Counted from the first letter of the stretch, positions 27,554-39,224 are shown. The stretch is 64,000 nucleotides of DNA from Gluconacetobacter asukensis (GCF_014174375.1 NZ_JABEQE010000002.1:186001-250000), one strand, 5' to 3'. Numbers and translations are program-made. Notes: generated from the sequence alone by a model not told the origin.

Positions 27554-27919
27554 TCAGTGCGGGGCGCCAGGTGCCTGCGGATGTTCCGCGTCCCACAGCG
27601 TGGCTTTCTGCTCGTCCGTCTTGCGCTGGCGATAGCGCTCCATCATGCTCAGATGCGGATCGACCGGATGCTCCTTGTCATACAGGGCCGCCTTCTCCCG
27701 CAGCCCCTTGCGGTATTCATGGCGGGTATACATGCCGGCGGCACAGCCCCCGACCGCACCCAGCACGGCATGATGGTTGGCCACATGACCGCCGACCGCA
27801 CCGACCGCGCCATATTTCAGGCACCCACCCGGTTCGGCACGCGCCCCTGCGGCGAGGCCAGTCGACAGCAGGCCGGCAATCAGCAGCATCATCATGCCGC
27901 GCGTCTGGATCTTCTTCAT
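27554..27919 (-). CDS. small exported protein with glycine zipper
   Basis: 121 residues. The signal peptide (1-28, ending GARA) is followed by a Gly/Ala zipper (GAVGAVGGHVANHHAVLGAVGGCAAG), then a charged helical tail with repeated W/Y-D-x-E-H-P segments. Glycine-zipper exported proteins are usually periplasmic or membrane-associated and not functionally defined. It converges with hemH. A 13-bp perfect palindrome lies 70 bases upstream of the start and may control it. Confidence 0.65.
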   Translation of the reverse strand: MKKIQTRGMMMLLIAGLLSTGLAAGARAEPGGCLKYGAVGAVGGHVANHHAVLGAVGGCAAGMYTRHEYRKGLREKAALYDKEHPVDPHLSMMERYRQRKTDEQKATLWDAEHPQAPGAPH

Positions 27920-27988
27920 CAGTCCTGTCCATGCTCCAATGCCGGGTGGTGGATGAAAACGCCCCCTTCCCCGACAATGTCAGTTTAA

Positions 27989-28001
27989 GACATAGTATGT
28001 C
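27989..28001. promoter_or_regulatory. 13-bp palindrome GACATAGTATGTC
   Basis: Perfect inverted repeat GACATA / TATGTC around one base, located 70-82 bases upstream of the exported gene at 27554-27919, in an AT-richer patch. Candidate operator. No consensus recognised. Confidence 0.35.
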
Positions 28002-28079
28002 ATGATAATGGCGTCAGCGTTCGCGCTCAAAAATCCCTGACGGAATCGCGGTTCCACACGACTCTGCCTCGTCAGCACA

Positions 28080-28694
28080 TCAAGGGCTGTCACAGCTTTC
28101 GGTCAATGGATTGAAGAAACGGCCACCCGTGCAGGTCACGGTAGGCGAGGGCGCCTGGGGAAGAGGCGCAGGCGGTGCATTAGGCTGGGCTGCATATGGC
28201 TGCGCGGGGTAAGGCTGCGCAGGATAAGGGTAGCCATAGCCCGCAGGCGGATAGGCGCCGCCCTCGTACGCCGGCGGAGGGTAGTCGTCGTAATCAGCAC
28301 CGTACCCATCGTCGTACGCACCATAAGCCGCGGCCCCGGCAGCCATGCCGAACATCGTGCCGAACGCCAGCGGCCAGCCCCAGCCTCCATAATAGCCGCC
28401 GCCCCAGCCGGGATAGCCCCAGCCACCCCAGCCGCCACGATAACCACCATAGCCGCCATACCCACGGTAATAGCCGCCACCGCCGCGATAGTAGCCTCCG
28501 CCGCCCCGATAGCCTCCGCCACCGTGCCAGCCACCTCCACCACCGCCACGATAGCCGCCGCCACCACCAAAGCCGTGGCCACCACCGCCACCACCATGCC
28601 CGCCACCGCCGCCGTGCTGAGCCAGGGCCCCGGCCGGCGCCATTGCCACACCCAGCATGAGCGTGGCCGCCCCTAACATCAGAAATCGCCGCAT
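28080..28694 (-). CDS. exported Gly-rich protein
   Basis: 204 residues from the ATG at 28694, which has GGGAG upstream and starts a signal peptide (MRRFLMLGAATLMLG, ending ALAQ). An earlier in-frame start would bury it. The mature part begins with long Gly runs interspersed with His, Tyr, Arg and Trp (27-115), then a Gly/Ala helix, an Asp/Pro-rich part, a PYPAQPYPAQPYAAQP repeat and a C-terminal cysteine pair in VTCTGGRFFNPLTESC. Unknown function. It may be a surface or matrix protein and shares style with 23913-24284. Confidence 0.68.
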   Translation of the reverse strand: MRRFLMLGAATLMLGVAMAPAGALAQHGGGGGHGGGGGGHGFGGGGGYRGGGGGGWHGGGGYRGGGGYYRGGGGYYRGYGGYGGYRGGWGGWGYPGWGGGYYGGWGWPLAFGTMFGMAAGAAAYGAYDDGYGADYDDYPPPAYEGGAYPPAGYGYPYPAQPYPAQPYAAQPNAPPAPLPQAPSPTVTCTGGRFFNPLTESCDSP

Positions 28695-28802
28695 GTGCCG
28701 AATTCTCCCGCGTTTCCAATCCATATAGGCACGAAAGATGGTGTTTTTCAGATGGGGGAGGTATCGATATGTAACGCCAACTTCCGGACCCATGCCATAT
28801 GG

Positions 28803-29654
28803 CTATGGCCTGTTTTCGGCGCGGCGCTCTTCCCAGTCGGCCATCAGGCCCATGATCGCGGCCGACGTTTCCTCGATCGAACGACGGCTGACATCGACCA
28901 GCGGCCAACCGTGACGGGCGCACAGGCGCCGGGCCCAGCGAACCTCCTCCTCGACCCGTTCGGGGTCGATATAGGGATTGCCGGTCCGCAGCAGCAGTTC
29001 GGACCGGCGGTCGCCCATCACATCCAGGCGATGGCGGCGGATGCTGATCAGCACGTCGGGATCGATGGTCAGCCCCACGATCGGGCGCTGGACATGCAGC
29101 AATTCATCCGCCAGCGGCAGATCGGGAATCAGGGGCACGTTCGCCGCCTTGACCCCGCAATTGGCCAGATAGAAGGAGGTCGGCGTCTTCGAGGCGCGCG
29201 AGATGCCGACCAGCACGACATCCGCATGGGACAGGCCGCCAATCTCCTGCCCGTCATCATGCGCCAGCACGAAATGCATGGCGTCGATCCGACGGAAATA
29301 GGCGTCGTCCATCACATACTGACCGCCTGGGCGGCCGATCGCCTTCTCGCCCAGCTCGTCCTGCAGCACGGCGGTGACCGGGTCCAGCACGTTGACCAGC
29401 CGCACCTTGATATGCGCGCAGCCGATCGTCAGCTCATGTTGCAGCCGCTGATCGACCACCGAGGACAGGACCGGCCCCCGATCCTGCTCGATGGCCTCCA
29501 GCACCCGCCGCAACTGGGAGCGGGTACGGATCAGGTTCCAGCGATGGCAGGTGACTTCGGCATGGCTGAACTGGGCGATCGAGGCCCGAACGACGGAATC
29601 CAGCGTCTGTCCGGTCGCATCCGACACCAGATGCAGCACGATGTGATGCGACAT
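28803..29654 (-). CDS. pyruvate, phosphate dikinase regulatory protein (PSRP/PDRP)
   Basis: 283 residues from the ATG at 29654, beginning HHIVLHLVSDATGQT, the conserved start of this family. The P-loop-like GISRASKTPTS (residues 150-160) and the C-terminal region with Arg-rich helices are present. Bacterial homologues are bifunctional: ADP-dependent phosphorylation of a Thr next to the catalytic His of PPDK to inactivate it, and phosphate-dependent removal. It lies downstream of ppdK on the same strand, separated by a strong hairpin that may lower its expression. Confidence 0.93.
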   Translation of the reverse strand: MSHHIVLHLVSDATGQTLDSVVRASIAQFSHAEVTCHRWNLIRTRSQLRRVLEAIEQDRGPVLSSVVDQRLQHELTIGCAHIKVRLVNVLDPVTAVLQDELGEKAIGRPGGQYVMDDAYFRRIDAMHFVLAHDDGQEIGGLSHADVVLVGISRASKTPTSFYLANCGVKAANVPLIPDLPLADELLHVQRPIVGLTIDPDVLISIRRHRLDVMGDRRSELLLRTGNPYIDPERVEEEVRWARRLCARHGWPLVDVSRRSIEETSAAIMGLMADWEERRAENRP

Positions 29655-29729
29655 GGGGGCAAGCGGGCTCCGCCATCGGTCTCCGGGCGGCCCAGGCCAT
29701 CCCGAAGAATGGAACAATCAGAAAAGCCG

Positions 29730-29768
29730 GCCCTGCCGCTCCCGCGAACGATGCGGGTGCGGCAGGGC
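29730..29768 (-). terminator. rho-independent terminator after ppdK
   Basis: A 16-base stem (10 + 5 base pairs with one T/T mismatch) and 7-base loop: GCCCTGCCGC-t-CCCGC pairs with GCGGG-t-GCGGCAGGGC. On the minus strand the stem is followed by CGGCTTTTC. It sits 11 bases beyond the ppdK stop. Confidence 0.7.
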
Positions 29769-29779
29769 TGGAACGACGG

Positions 29780-32464
<2,685 letters not shown>

Positions 32465-32730
32465 AGCTCTCTCCTCTGCTCCGCCCATTCTACTGTGGAA
32501 CGTGAACATCTCCTGGTCCGACGCCGCATACACGCACTGTTTGTTCTTGCTCTTCTCAGTCAGGACCCCACCGGGTTCTTCTAGCCGGAAGGCGCATCAA
32601 TTACGATCCTTTTTCACGCGACTGCTCTCCTCCTGGCCCCGCGAAAGCTGCCGGTTGACATGCCGACAGGGATGGGCAACCTCGTCGTTCGATGCCCGCA
32701 ATCAATCAAGAAAATAAGGCCACAATCGGG
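32465..32730. promoter_or_regulatory. divergent promoter region ppdK / DUF3311-symporter
   Basis: 266 bases separate the opposing starts. A TTGACA-like hexamer occurs at 32655-32660 facing the symporter genes, but no matching -10 at 16-18 bases is evident. No operator-like palindrome stands out. Confidence 0.35.
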
Positions 32731-32907
32731 ATGAAAAAGCTGTACCTGGCTCTCCTACTGCCCTTTATCGGGTTGCTATGGCTTCCGTTCTATGACCGAA
32801 CGGAACCAACCCTGCTGGGTTTCCCTTTCTTTTACTGGTACCAGTTCGCCTGGGTGCCGGCGACGTCCCTGCTGGTGTGGGTCGTCTGGAAGCGGGACGC
32901 ACGCTGA
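32731..32907 (+). CDS. DUF3311 small membrane protein (symporter companion)
   Basis: 58 residues from ATG 32731, with two transmembrane helices (about 4-20 and 35-53) and the family segment LLGFPFFYWYQFAWVPATSLL. DUF3311 proteins are typically encoded directly before a sodium:solute symporter, as with MctP of Rhizobium, and are thought to be an accessory subunit. The stop overlaps the symporter ATG (TGATG), tying their translation. Confidence 0.85.
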   Translation: MKKLYLALLLPFIGLLWLPFYDRTEPTLLGFPFFYWYQFAWVPATSLLVWVVWKRDAR

Positions 32908-34385
32908 TGACATCGCACGTTCCTTCCACCCCCGCACTGGTCGTCTTCATCCTGTTCTTCGCCATGACCATCGTGCTGGGCAGCACGGTGTCGTGGTGGC
33001 GCGGCCGGAGTCACAAGGGGCAGTCCGCTGCCCACGGGTCCGAGGATTGGGGCCTGGGCGGCCGCCAGTTCGGCACCTGGATCACTTGGTTCCTGGTCGG
33101 TGGCGATTTCTATACCGCCTATACCGTCATCGCGGTGCCCGCCCTGGTCTATGCGACCGGCGCGTTCGGCTTCTTCGCCCTGCCCTATACGATCATCGTC
33201 TATCCGTTCGTGTTCCTGGTCATGCCCATCCTGTGGCAGATCGCCCATGACGGACGGCACGCGACGGCGGCGGACATCGTCCGTGCGCGCTTCGGCAGCC
33301 GGGCGCTGGAACTGGCCATCGCCGCCAGCGGCCTGATCGCGGTCATGCCCTATATCGCGCTGCAGCTGATCGGCATCCGCACGGTCATCGAGGCACTGGG
33401 CCTGCCGGGCGAAATCCCGTTGATCGTCGCCTTCATCTCGCTGGCCGCCTATACATGGCTGGGCGGCCTGCACGCGCCCGCGCTGACCGCCTTTATCAAG
33501 GATATCATGATCTATATCGCGGTCCTGGCCGCGGTCACGGTCATTCCCCTGCATCTGGGCGGCTACGGCGCCATGTTCGCCACCGCGGCGCAGCACCTGC
33601 CCCACCCGCCGGAAGGCCATGCCCTGATGCCGGGCCAGAGCGTGCCCTATGCCACGCTCGCCCTGTCGTCGGCGCTGGCGGCCTTCCTCTACCCGCATAC
33701 GCTGACCGGCGTGCTGGCCGCGCGCTCGGCCGACACGATCCGCAAGAACGCGGTCATGCTTCCGGCCTATACGCTGCTGCTGGGCCTGATCGCCATGCTG
33801 GGGCTGATGGCCCATGCGGCCGGGGTCGTGACCACCAACACCTCCTCGATCGTCCCCAGCCTGTTCACGACGATCTTCCCCGACTGGTTCACCGGCTTCT
33901 GCTTCGCCGCGATCGCCGTCGGCGCACTGGTCCCCGCCGCCGTCATGGCGATCGGCGCCGCCAACCTGGTGACCAGCAACATCTCGCCCGGCCTGCGCAA
34001 CAATGTCCGCGCCTCGCGCCTCATCGCCCTTGGCATCAAGCTGGGCGCGCTGGCCTGCGTGCTGTTCCTGAACGCCCATTTCGCCATCGACCTGCAGCTT
34101 CTGGGCGGTCTGTGGATCCTGCAGACATTCCCGGCACTGGTGCTGGGCATCACCAAGCTGCGCTTCTCCGCCCCGGCAATGCTGGCTGGCTGGGCGGTGG
34201 GCACGCTGTACGGCACCTATGTCTGCTTCCATGACGGGCTGAAGCCCACCCACATGCTCTCGATCGGCGGCATGCACCAGCTGGTCTCGACCGGCCTGCT
34301 GGCGCTGCTGGTGAATATCGGCACCGTGGTGGTGGTCAGCCTGCTGGTCCCCGGCCGCAGCCGGAAAGGGGCCACGACCGCCTGA
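32907..34385 (+). CDS. sodium:solute symporter family protein (monocarboxylate-type)
   Basis: 492 residues from the ATG at 32907, with 13 or so hydrophobic helices. SSS family features: DWGLGGRQFGTWITWFLVGGDFYTAYT, ADIVRARFGSR, and helix 5-6 segment AAYTWLGGLHAPALTAFIKD. With a DUF3311 partner it resembles MctP, which imports lactate, pyruvate, alanine or acetate. Divergent from pyruvate phosphate dikinase, so uptake of a monocarboxylate feeding PEP is a reasonable inference, though unproven. Confidence 0.88.
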   Translation: MTSHVPSTPALVVFILFFAMTIVLGSTVSWWRGRSHKGQSAAHGSEDWGLGGRQFGTWITWFLVGGDFYTAYTVIAVPALVYATGAFGFFALPYTIIVYPFVFLVMPILWQIAHDGRHATAADIVRARFGSRALELAIAASGLIAVMPYIALQLIGIRTVIEALGLPGEIPLIVAFISLAAYTWLGGLHAPALTAFIKDIMIYIAVLAAVTVIPLHLGGYGAMFATAAQHLPHPPEGHALMPGQSVPYATLALSSALAAFLYPHTLTGVLAARSADTIRKNAVMLPAYTLLLGLIAMLGLMAHAAGVVTTNTSSIVPSLFTTIFPDWFTGFCFAAIAVGALVPAAVMAIGAANLVTSNISPGLRNNVRASRLIALGIKLGALACVLFLNAHFAIDLQLLGGLWILQTFPALVLGITKLRFSAPAMLAGWAVGTLYGTYVCFHDGLKPTHMLSIGGMHQLVSTGLLALLVNIGTVVVVSLLVPGRSRKGATTA

Positions 34386-34405
34386 ACGGGCCGTCGGGCG
34401 GTGCC

Positions 34406-35542
34406 TTACGCTGCGCCGTCCGACACCAGGACCGGCCGCGTGCCGCACGACCACAGGCCCGACACCCGGCGCAGCACCCGCGCCACGTCGATCCCGGCCT
34501 CCCAGCGGGCGACATGATCCTGTCCTGTCGCCCCGGTCGGATACAGATCCGCCCAGTAATTCAGATGCCCGCGCATCGCCATCGCCAGGAAGCATGGATT
34601 GGCATGGTGATCGGGCACCAGTTCGTAGACCAGGGTGCCGGGTCGGCAGAATCCGATATTGGTCATGCCGGCCCCCAGGGGCCCCACCACCATTGCCGCC
34701 GCACGGAACAGGTCGATCTGCTCAGCGACCGGCATCCGCTCGGGCCTCACCACGCAGAACCCCTCCGCCGCCAGCGCCGCCGCCAGCAGGCCCTCGTTGG
34801 GGATCGCACGATTGCCCGCCCCACCCCGGTCGACATACAGCCGCAACCCCCGCCGACGGGTGACCGGCACCCGCGCCGCCATCCGCGGGAAAACCGACTG
34901 GCATAGCCGCGACAGCGCGAAATCGGCCGCCCCGGCCACGATATTGCAATAGACTACGCGATCCAGCCGGTACTGGCGCCCGGCCGCCAGTACCTGCCGG
35001 CCACCGCCATCCGCACCCAGCAGATCCAGCGTCTGGCGCTGCCACGGCAGCAGATCGGGCAGCAGCCAGGACAGCCGCCCCCGGCGACGAATCTCCGGCC
35101 GGTCCGACAGGGCCGCCATCACCGGCAGGGCATGCATCATCCAGTGATAGTAATTGCCCGGCCAGTGGTCGCTGCACGGCACTGCCATCCCCGGCCCCGC
35201 ATGGCGGATCAGGCGGGCACGATCGACCCGCAACGCCGCCAGCAATTCGGGAGGCTGGAGGTAGCAGGTCTCCGCCACCAGATCTCCGTCCTTGATCAGC
35301 ACCCGGCTGTCCACGTCATATACGACATCGCGCAGGACATGGGCCGTCAGCCCGACCGGCGTACTGACCCAATCAAGAAACGGGTTGGTAGCGCCATTGC
35401 GCCGCGCATCGGCCGGCGCAAAACGCGCGGCACGCGCTGGACAGGACTCAAGCAGCACCGAGGATTCGGCAATGTCCGCCAGCCGCACACGGCCGGGAGG
35501 GCGTCGGGAGCGGCGCAGGTGCCGCAGCAGCGAGAAGACCAT
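34406..35542 (-). CDS. glycosyltransferase family 61-like protein (DUF563)
   Basis: 378 residues from the ATG at 35542. The ORF runs further upstream (to 35644) but that part has no similarity, and no start has a good ribosome binding site. The GT61/DUF563 core is visible: the DHWPGNYYHWMMHALP segment, DRGGAGNRAI with an Arg-rich acceptor region, and VGPLGAGMTNIGFCRPGT. Bacterial members are capsular or exopolysaccharide transferases using UDP-sugars. It is encoded divergently from the RgpF-like gene 342 bases away, suggesting a small polysaccharide locus. Confidence 0.75.
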   Translation of the reverse strand: MVFSLLRHLRRSRRPPGRVRLADIAESSVLLESCPARAARFAPADARRNGATNPFLDWVSTPVGLTAHVLRDVVYDVDSRVLIKDGDLVAETCYLQPPELLAALRVDRARLIRHAGPGMAVPCSDHWPGNYYHWMMHALPVMAALSDRPEIRRRGRLSWLLPDLLPWQRQTLDLLGADGGGRQVLAAGRQYRLDRVVYCNIVAGAADFALSRLCQSVFPRMAARVPVTRRRGLRLYVDRGGAGNRAIPNEGLLAAALAAEGFCVVRPERMPVAEQIDLFRAAAMVVGPLGAGMTNIGFCRPGTLVYELVPDHHANPCFLAMAMRGHLNYWADLYPTGATGQDHVARWEAGIDVARVLRRVSGLWSCGTRPVLVSDGAA

Positions 35543-35884
35543 GATCGTGCCAGCATGACGGCAAGAGATTGACCGCCCCTTAAGAGCCCACTTCAGAAAC
35601 GACGCTGGCACCGGGCCCTGCATTCCGAACCTTGGAGCGGACATACAGGGCGAGAATCAATATTGCAGTAAATGTAACCAATTTCTTTAAACGGTAACAT
35701 ATTCCGCTGAAATGTAATTCATTTTGCGCCCACAAAATCAGAAATGATATAATTATCAACCACTACCACCAAGAAACACGTAGAAATTTACACAAATTAG
35801 AACTCAACATTTATCCGAAGAGCCCATATTTATATCCACATTCATTTTTAACCAAAAAAAGTATCATTACAGGAAGAAAAAGAA
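35543..35884. other. AT-rich divergent intergenic region of the glycan genes
   Basis: The GC-rich background ends near 35630; 35821-35880 has only 16 G/C in 60 bases. The AGGAAG ribosome binding site of the next gene is at its end. I see no gene, but the composition suggests acquired DNA with its own promoters. Confidence 0.55.
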
Positions 35885-36991
35885 ATGCCTTTCCTCAAGT
35901 CGATATATAGAGAATATCATATCGCAAGGAAATTCGTTTCCAGGTCATTTTTTCGCAGGATATTTATAGACCTGAACATAAAGCGGCAAAAAGAGCTGCT
36001 GAAATCCTACAAATCCGACATAAAAGATGTTATCGAATTATCCATATTGCCTTCCGACATCTATTGTATATTTGTTTATTATGAATTAGCCGAAGATGTA
36101 TCGGATAGCGTAAAAAGAGTTATCCTGGAACTGAGAAGACATGATGTGAACATCATTCTGGCCTGCAACCATGAAATGACGATTACCCAAAAGGAATTTT
36201 TTATAGAAAACTGTTCCGCAATAATCTTCAGAGGCAACCAGGGATTCGATTTCGGCGCATATAAAGACGCGATACAGTATCTCGACAGACCGGTTTCCCG
36301 ACTCATCATCATGAATGACAGCGTGTTCTTCTCAAGCCATGGGCTGAAGGAGATGATTCAAAGATTGCTTGGTCCTGAAGACGTTATTGCCGCATATGAA
36401 AACTGGAGCGGGACCGAGCACCATCATCTTCAATCATTCTGCCTCTCTGTTTCGGGACACGTCTTCAACGCCAGAAGCTTCAGGCAATTCTGGAATACGT
36501 ATATTCCCGTCAACAATCGGGTTTATGCCATCGAACATGGTGAGAAAAAATTGTCACAGGCCATATTGAATGCGGCGCGTGACACGCATGTCATATACTC
36601 CGTCTCCGCACTTTATAAAAAACTCAAGGACAAAAAATTACCTCTTCGCGAGGAACCGTTTCTTCTTCCTCGCCCCTGGCGCGACCGGATATTCGAAACC
36701 GATCATACGGAACCGTATGATTACATTGCGACAAAGACAGTCGAACTAATCAATATCACCTCACCCATTCATGCCGGGGCCTATTATTTTCCCTCGGCCC
36801 TGGGCTCGCCGCTCTTCAAAAAAGACATCGTCTACAGGCACAGGTTTGATTTCTGGGAGGTAGAAACCTGGATACCCGATATCATGAGCGAAGACGATGC
36901 CGATGAATATCTGACCATCCTGCGCAAGCGGGGAGACGAGAACAAGCTCTCCCGCCTTGACCGGATCAAGTACGATCTGGGCGTGAAGTAA
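35885..36991 (+). CDS. RgpF-like (rhamnan synthesis protein F family) glycan protein
   Basis: 368 residues, complete. Core landmarks: CIFVYYELAEDVSDSVKRVI, then IIFRGNQGFDFGAYKDA, LIIMNDSVFF, and SGTEHHHLQSFCLSVSGHVFNA, as in the RgpF family of rhamnose-glucan synthesis, whose members may be glycosyltransferases or lipid-linked sugar handling enzymes. The gene is clearly poorer in GC than neighbours, with Lys, Ile and Asn-rich content, so horizontal transfer is likely. AGGAAG lies 10 bases before the ATG. The substrate cannot be told. Confidence 0.82.
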   Translation: MPFLKSIYREYHIARKFVSRSFFRRIFIDLNIKRQKELLKSYKSDIKDVIELSILPSDIYCIFVYYELAEDVSDSVKRVILELRRHDVNIILACNHEMTITQKEFFIENCSAIIFRGNQGFDFGAYKDAIQYLDRPVSRLIIMNDSVFFSSHGLKEMIQRLLGPEDVIAAYENWSGTEHHHLQSFCLSVSGHVFNARSFRQFWNTYIPVNNRVYAIEHGEKKLSQAILNAARDTHVIYSVSALYKKLKDKKLPLREEPFLLPRPWRDRIFETDHTEPYDYIATKTVELINITSPIHAGAYYFPSALGSPLFKKDIVYRHRFDFWEVETWIPDIMSEDDADEYLTILRKRGDENKLSRLDRIKYDLGVK

Positions 36992-37152
36992 TCTCTCGCA
37001 TCCCGGAAAGGCACGATGACGCGGGCACCAGCGTCCAGACTGCAGCGGATTCGGCCGGGGATGACGCAAGCATGGCCCAGGCGGATGGTGCCGGCCTACG
37101 CGGCCATATCACCGCCCCACGGCGGCATTTTCCGCCTGACATCTTGGAAGTC

Positions 37153-37229
37153 TGGTCGGAGTGAGAGGATTCGAACCTCCGGCCCCTGCGTCCCGAACAC
37201 AGTGCTCTACCAGGCTGAGCTACACTCCG
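37153..37229 (-). tRNA. tRNA-Pro (anticodon CGG)
   Basis: 77 bases with encoded CCA. The minus strand starts CGGAGTG and ends CACTCCG-A-CCA (7-bp acceptor stem). The anticodon arm CTGTG-TTCGGGA-CGCAG has CGG at the anticodon position, and the T-arm GGTTCGAATCC is canonical. It reads CCG codons. It is flanked by the RgpF-like gene and LOG protein, and no attachment site or integrase was seen next to it. Confidence 0.97.
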
Positions 37230-37347
37230 AACTCGTGTGGGGGCTATACATGCCCTCCCGCCTCTCCGCAAGGGCCCCCGCCCCAACTAATCGCCCGGGC
37301 GGCCGTTTTTTGTCATGCCGCCGTCATATCCGGGCTGCCGGCCAGCC

Positions 37348-37929
37348 CTACAACCGGCTGGCATCATCGACGACCGGGCTGCGGATCACTGCCCCCAATC
37401 GTTCCATCGTGGTGGCCACGTCGGGCACGACCTCGAACAGATCCAGCGCGCTGGACTCGGCAAAGCCATTTTCCACCGCCGCCCGCAGCATGCCCAGCAT
37501 CGGGTCGGCCCACCCCGCCACATTGACGATGAAGATCGGCTTGTCATGCAGCTTCAACTGCCGCCAGGTCATGATCTCGATCGTCTCGTCGAAGGTGCCC
37601 AGCCCGCCGGGCAGCACGACGAAGGCGTCGGCACGGGCGAACATCAGCTGCTTGCGACTGTGCATCGAGTCGGTCACCGTCAGGTCGGTTACGCCCTGAT
37701 GCATCACCTCACGCGCCTCGAGAAAGGTAGGGATCACCCCGGATACCGCGCCGCCGGCCTCCAGCGTCGCATCCGCCACCGTGCCCATCAGCCCGACATC
37801 ACCACCGCCATAGACCAGCCGCATGCCGGCTTGGCCGAGCCGGTGCCCCATTTCGCGCGCGGCCTCCTGAAACACGGGCCGGGCCCCGAAACGCGACCCG
37901 CAGAATACAGCGACGGCAGCAACGGACAT
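37348..37929 (-). CDS. LOG family cytokinin riboside 5'-monophosphate phosphoribohydrolase-like protein
   Basis: 193 residues from the ATG at 37929, with GGAGGA about 10 bases before it. An in-frame start 10 codons earlier is less likely. The signature PGGLGTFDE and the dinucleotide-like VYGGGDVGLMG are present (TIGR00730/Lysine decarboxylase-like Rossmann fold). These enzymes cleave nucleoside 5'-monophosphates, freeing the base. In bacteria they are often annotated wrongly as lysine decarboxylase. Cytoplasmic. Convergent with nothing obvious, and monocistronic with the MFS gene behind it on the same strand. Confidence 0.9.
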   Translation of the reverse strand: MSVAAVAVFCGSRFGARPVFQEAAREMGHRLGQAGMRLVYGGGDVGLMGTVADATLEAGGAVSGVIPTFLEAREVMHQGVTDLTVTDSMHSRKQLMFARADAFVVLPGGLGTFDETIEIMTWRQLKLHDKPIFIVNVAGWADPMLGMLRAAVENGFAESSALDLFEVVPDVATTMERLGAVIRSPVVDDASRL

Positions 37930-38001
37930 GGATTCGTTATCCTCCAGAAGGTGGGTCATGCGCGCGATCGGCCCCGCCCGACCCCGCCGAGGCGGCTGCC
38001 G

Positions 38002-39207
38002 TCAGGCGGCGTCCGGGCGGGCCTGCCCCCGCAGCAGCAGGGTGGCACCGACCCCGGCCCCGGTAAACAGGGCAGAGACCAGAAACATCGGACCATAGCC
38101 CAGACTATGGATCACCAGCCCCAGCATCGGGCCGGAGAGGCCAATGCCGATATCGAGAAAGACGCTGAAGGCGCCCAGCGCCGCGCCCCGGTTCTGCGGT
38201 CCGGCGCGTGTCACCGCTTCCACCCCAAGCGCGGGAAAGACCAGCGAAAACCCTGCCCCCGTCAGCGCCGCGCCCAGATCGGCCGATGGCACGTCCGCAC
38301 TCCGCCAGAGCAGCAGCAGCCCCCCGACCTCGACCAGCAACGAAACCACCGCCACCTTCATTCCGCCACGCAGGCCGATCTGGCGCGAGAAGAGCAGCCG
38401 CACCAGAACGAAGACCAGCCCGAACACCATCAGCCCCAGCGCCGCGCCATCCCAATGCCGGTCGGCGAAATACAGCGACAGGCAGGCCGAAATGGCCCCA
38501 AACCCGACCGACCCGCAGGCCAGAACGATACCGTAGGGCAGAACGCGCCAGAAAACCTGGGAGAACGGCATCACCTCGCCACCCTTGGCGATCGGCGGCA
38601 CGGCGGCGTAGCGCGTGGCCAGCGCCAGCCCAAGCGCGGGCAACAGCGCCGAGAGTATCCCAACCCCCGCCAGCCCGCCCAGCGCCCCATGAGCCTGCGC
38701 CAGAACCGCGCCCACCGGCGCCCCGAAAGCGATGCCGCCATAGGAGGTGATACCGTTCCAGGAAATCACCTGGGCGGTCCGCTCCGCGCCAACGCGCCCG
38801 ATATTCCACAGGATGGCCCCGGTCGCGGTCCAGCTTTCGCCGACCCCCATCAGAATCCGGCTGGCGACCAACAGCAGCACCGCAAGGACGGCCCGGTGCG
38901 CGAACAGCCCGGCCAGCATCAGCGCCAGCCCCGCGAGCACGCAGATCGCAAGCCCGATCATCACGGCCGGCTTCGCGCCCCGCTCGTCCACGAACCGCCC
39001 CGCCTGCGCCCGGGAGGCGAAGGTGGCCAGATATTGCAGCGACACGGCCAGACCCGCGACGACGGTGTTATAGCCGAGCGTGCCATGCACGAAGAGCGGA
39101 ATGACCGCCAGCGGCAGGCCGATATCGACGTAGCAGATCAGGTTGAACAGAACGACGGCGAGAATTCGCAGCGTCGGGTTGGCCGGCCCGCTCCGTAAGA
39201 CAGTCAT
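38002..39207 (-). CDS. MFS efflux-type transporter
   Basis: 401 residues from the ATG at 39207 (an in-frame GTG at 39219 is an alternative). It has 12 helices, an early RAQAGRFVDERGAK loop motif and RILMGVGESWTATGA in helix 4-5, typical of drug/sugar efflux MFS proteins of the YfcJ/YhhS branch. A 14-bp perfect palindrome (GTTATCCGGATAAC) lies 18 bases upstream of the start, arguing for repression by a TetR-like protein encoded elsewhere. Substrate unknown. Confidence 0.85.
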   Translation of the reverse strand: MTVLRSGPANPTLRILAVVLFNLICYVDIGLPLAVIPLFVHGTLGYNTVVAGLAVSLQYLATFASRAQAGRFVDERGAKPAVMIGLAICVLAGLALMLAGLFAHRAVLAVLLLVASRILMGVGESWTATGAILWNIGRVGAERTAQVISWNGITSYGGIAFGAPVGAVLAQAHGALGGLAGVGILSALLPALGLALATRYAAVPPIAKGGEVMPFSQVFWRVLPYGIVLACGSVGFGAISACLSLYFADRHWDGAALGLMVFGLVFVLVRLLFSRQIGLRGGMKVAVVSLLVEVGGLLLLWRSADVPSADLGAALTGAGFSLVFPALGVEAVTRAGPQNRGAALGAFSVFLDIGIGLSGPMLGLVIHSLGYGPMFLVSALFTGAGVGATLLLRGQARPDAA

Positions 39208-39224
39208 GACGACGCGCACACTCC

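Noticed and set aside
28136-28651. Repetitive Gly-codon array that could be mistaken for CRISPR or satellite
   Set aside because: It is the coding region of an exported Gly-rich protein with signal peptide. Repeats are irregular, with no spacer structure.
37153-37229. tRNA-Pro as integration site of an acquired island
   Set aside because: The AT-rich glycan gene is near, but no integrase and no repeated 3' tRNA segment was found within the window.
37315-39198. Plus-strand frame of 627 codons over LOG and MFS genes
   Set aside because: Antisense shadow of two genes with clear motifs. Composition is Arg/Gln/His/Pro-rich, as in other shadows.
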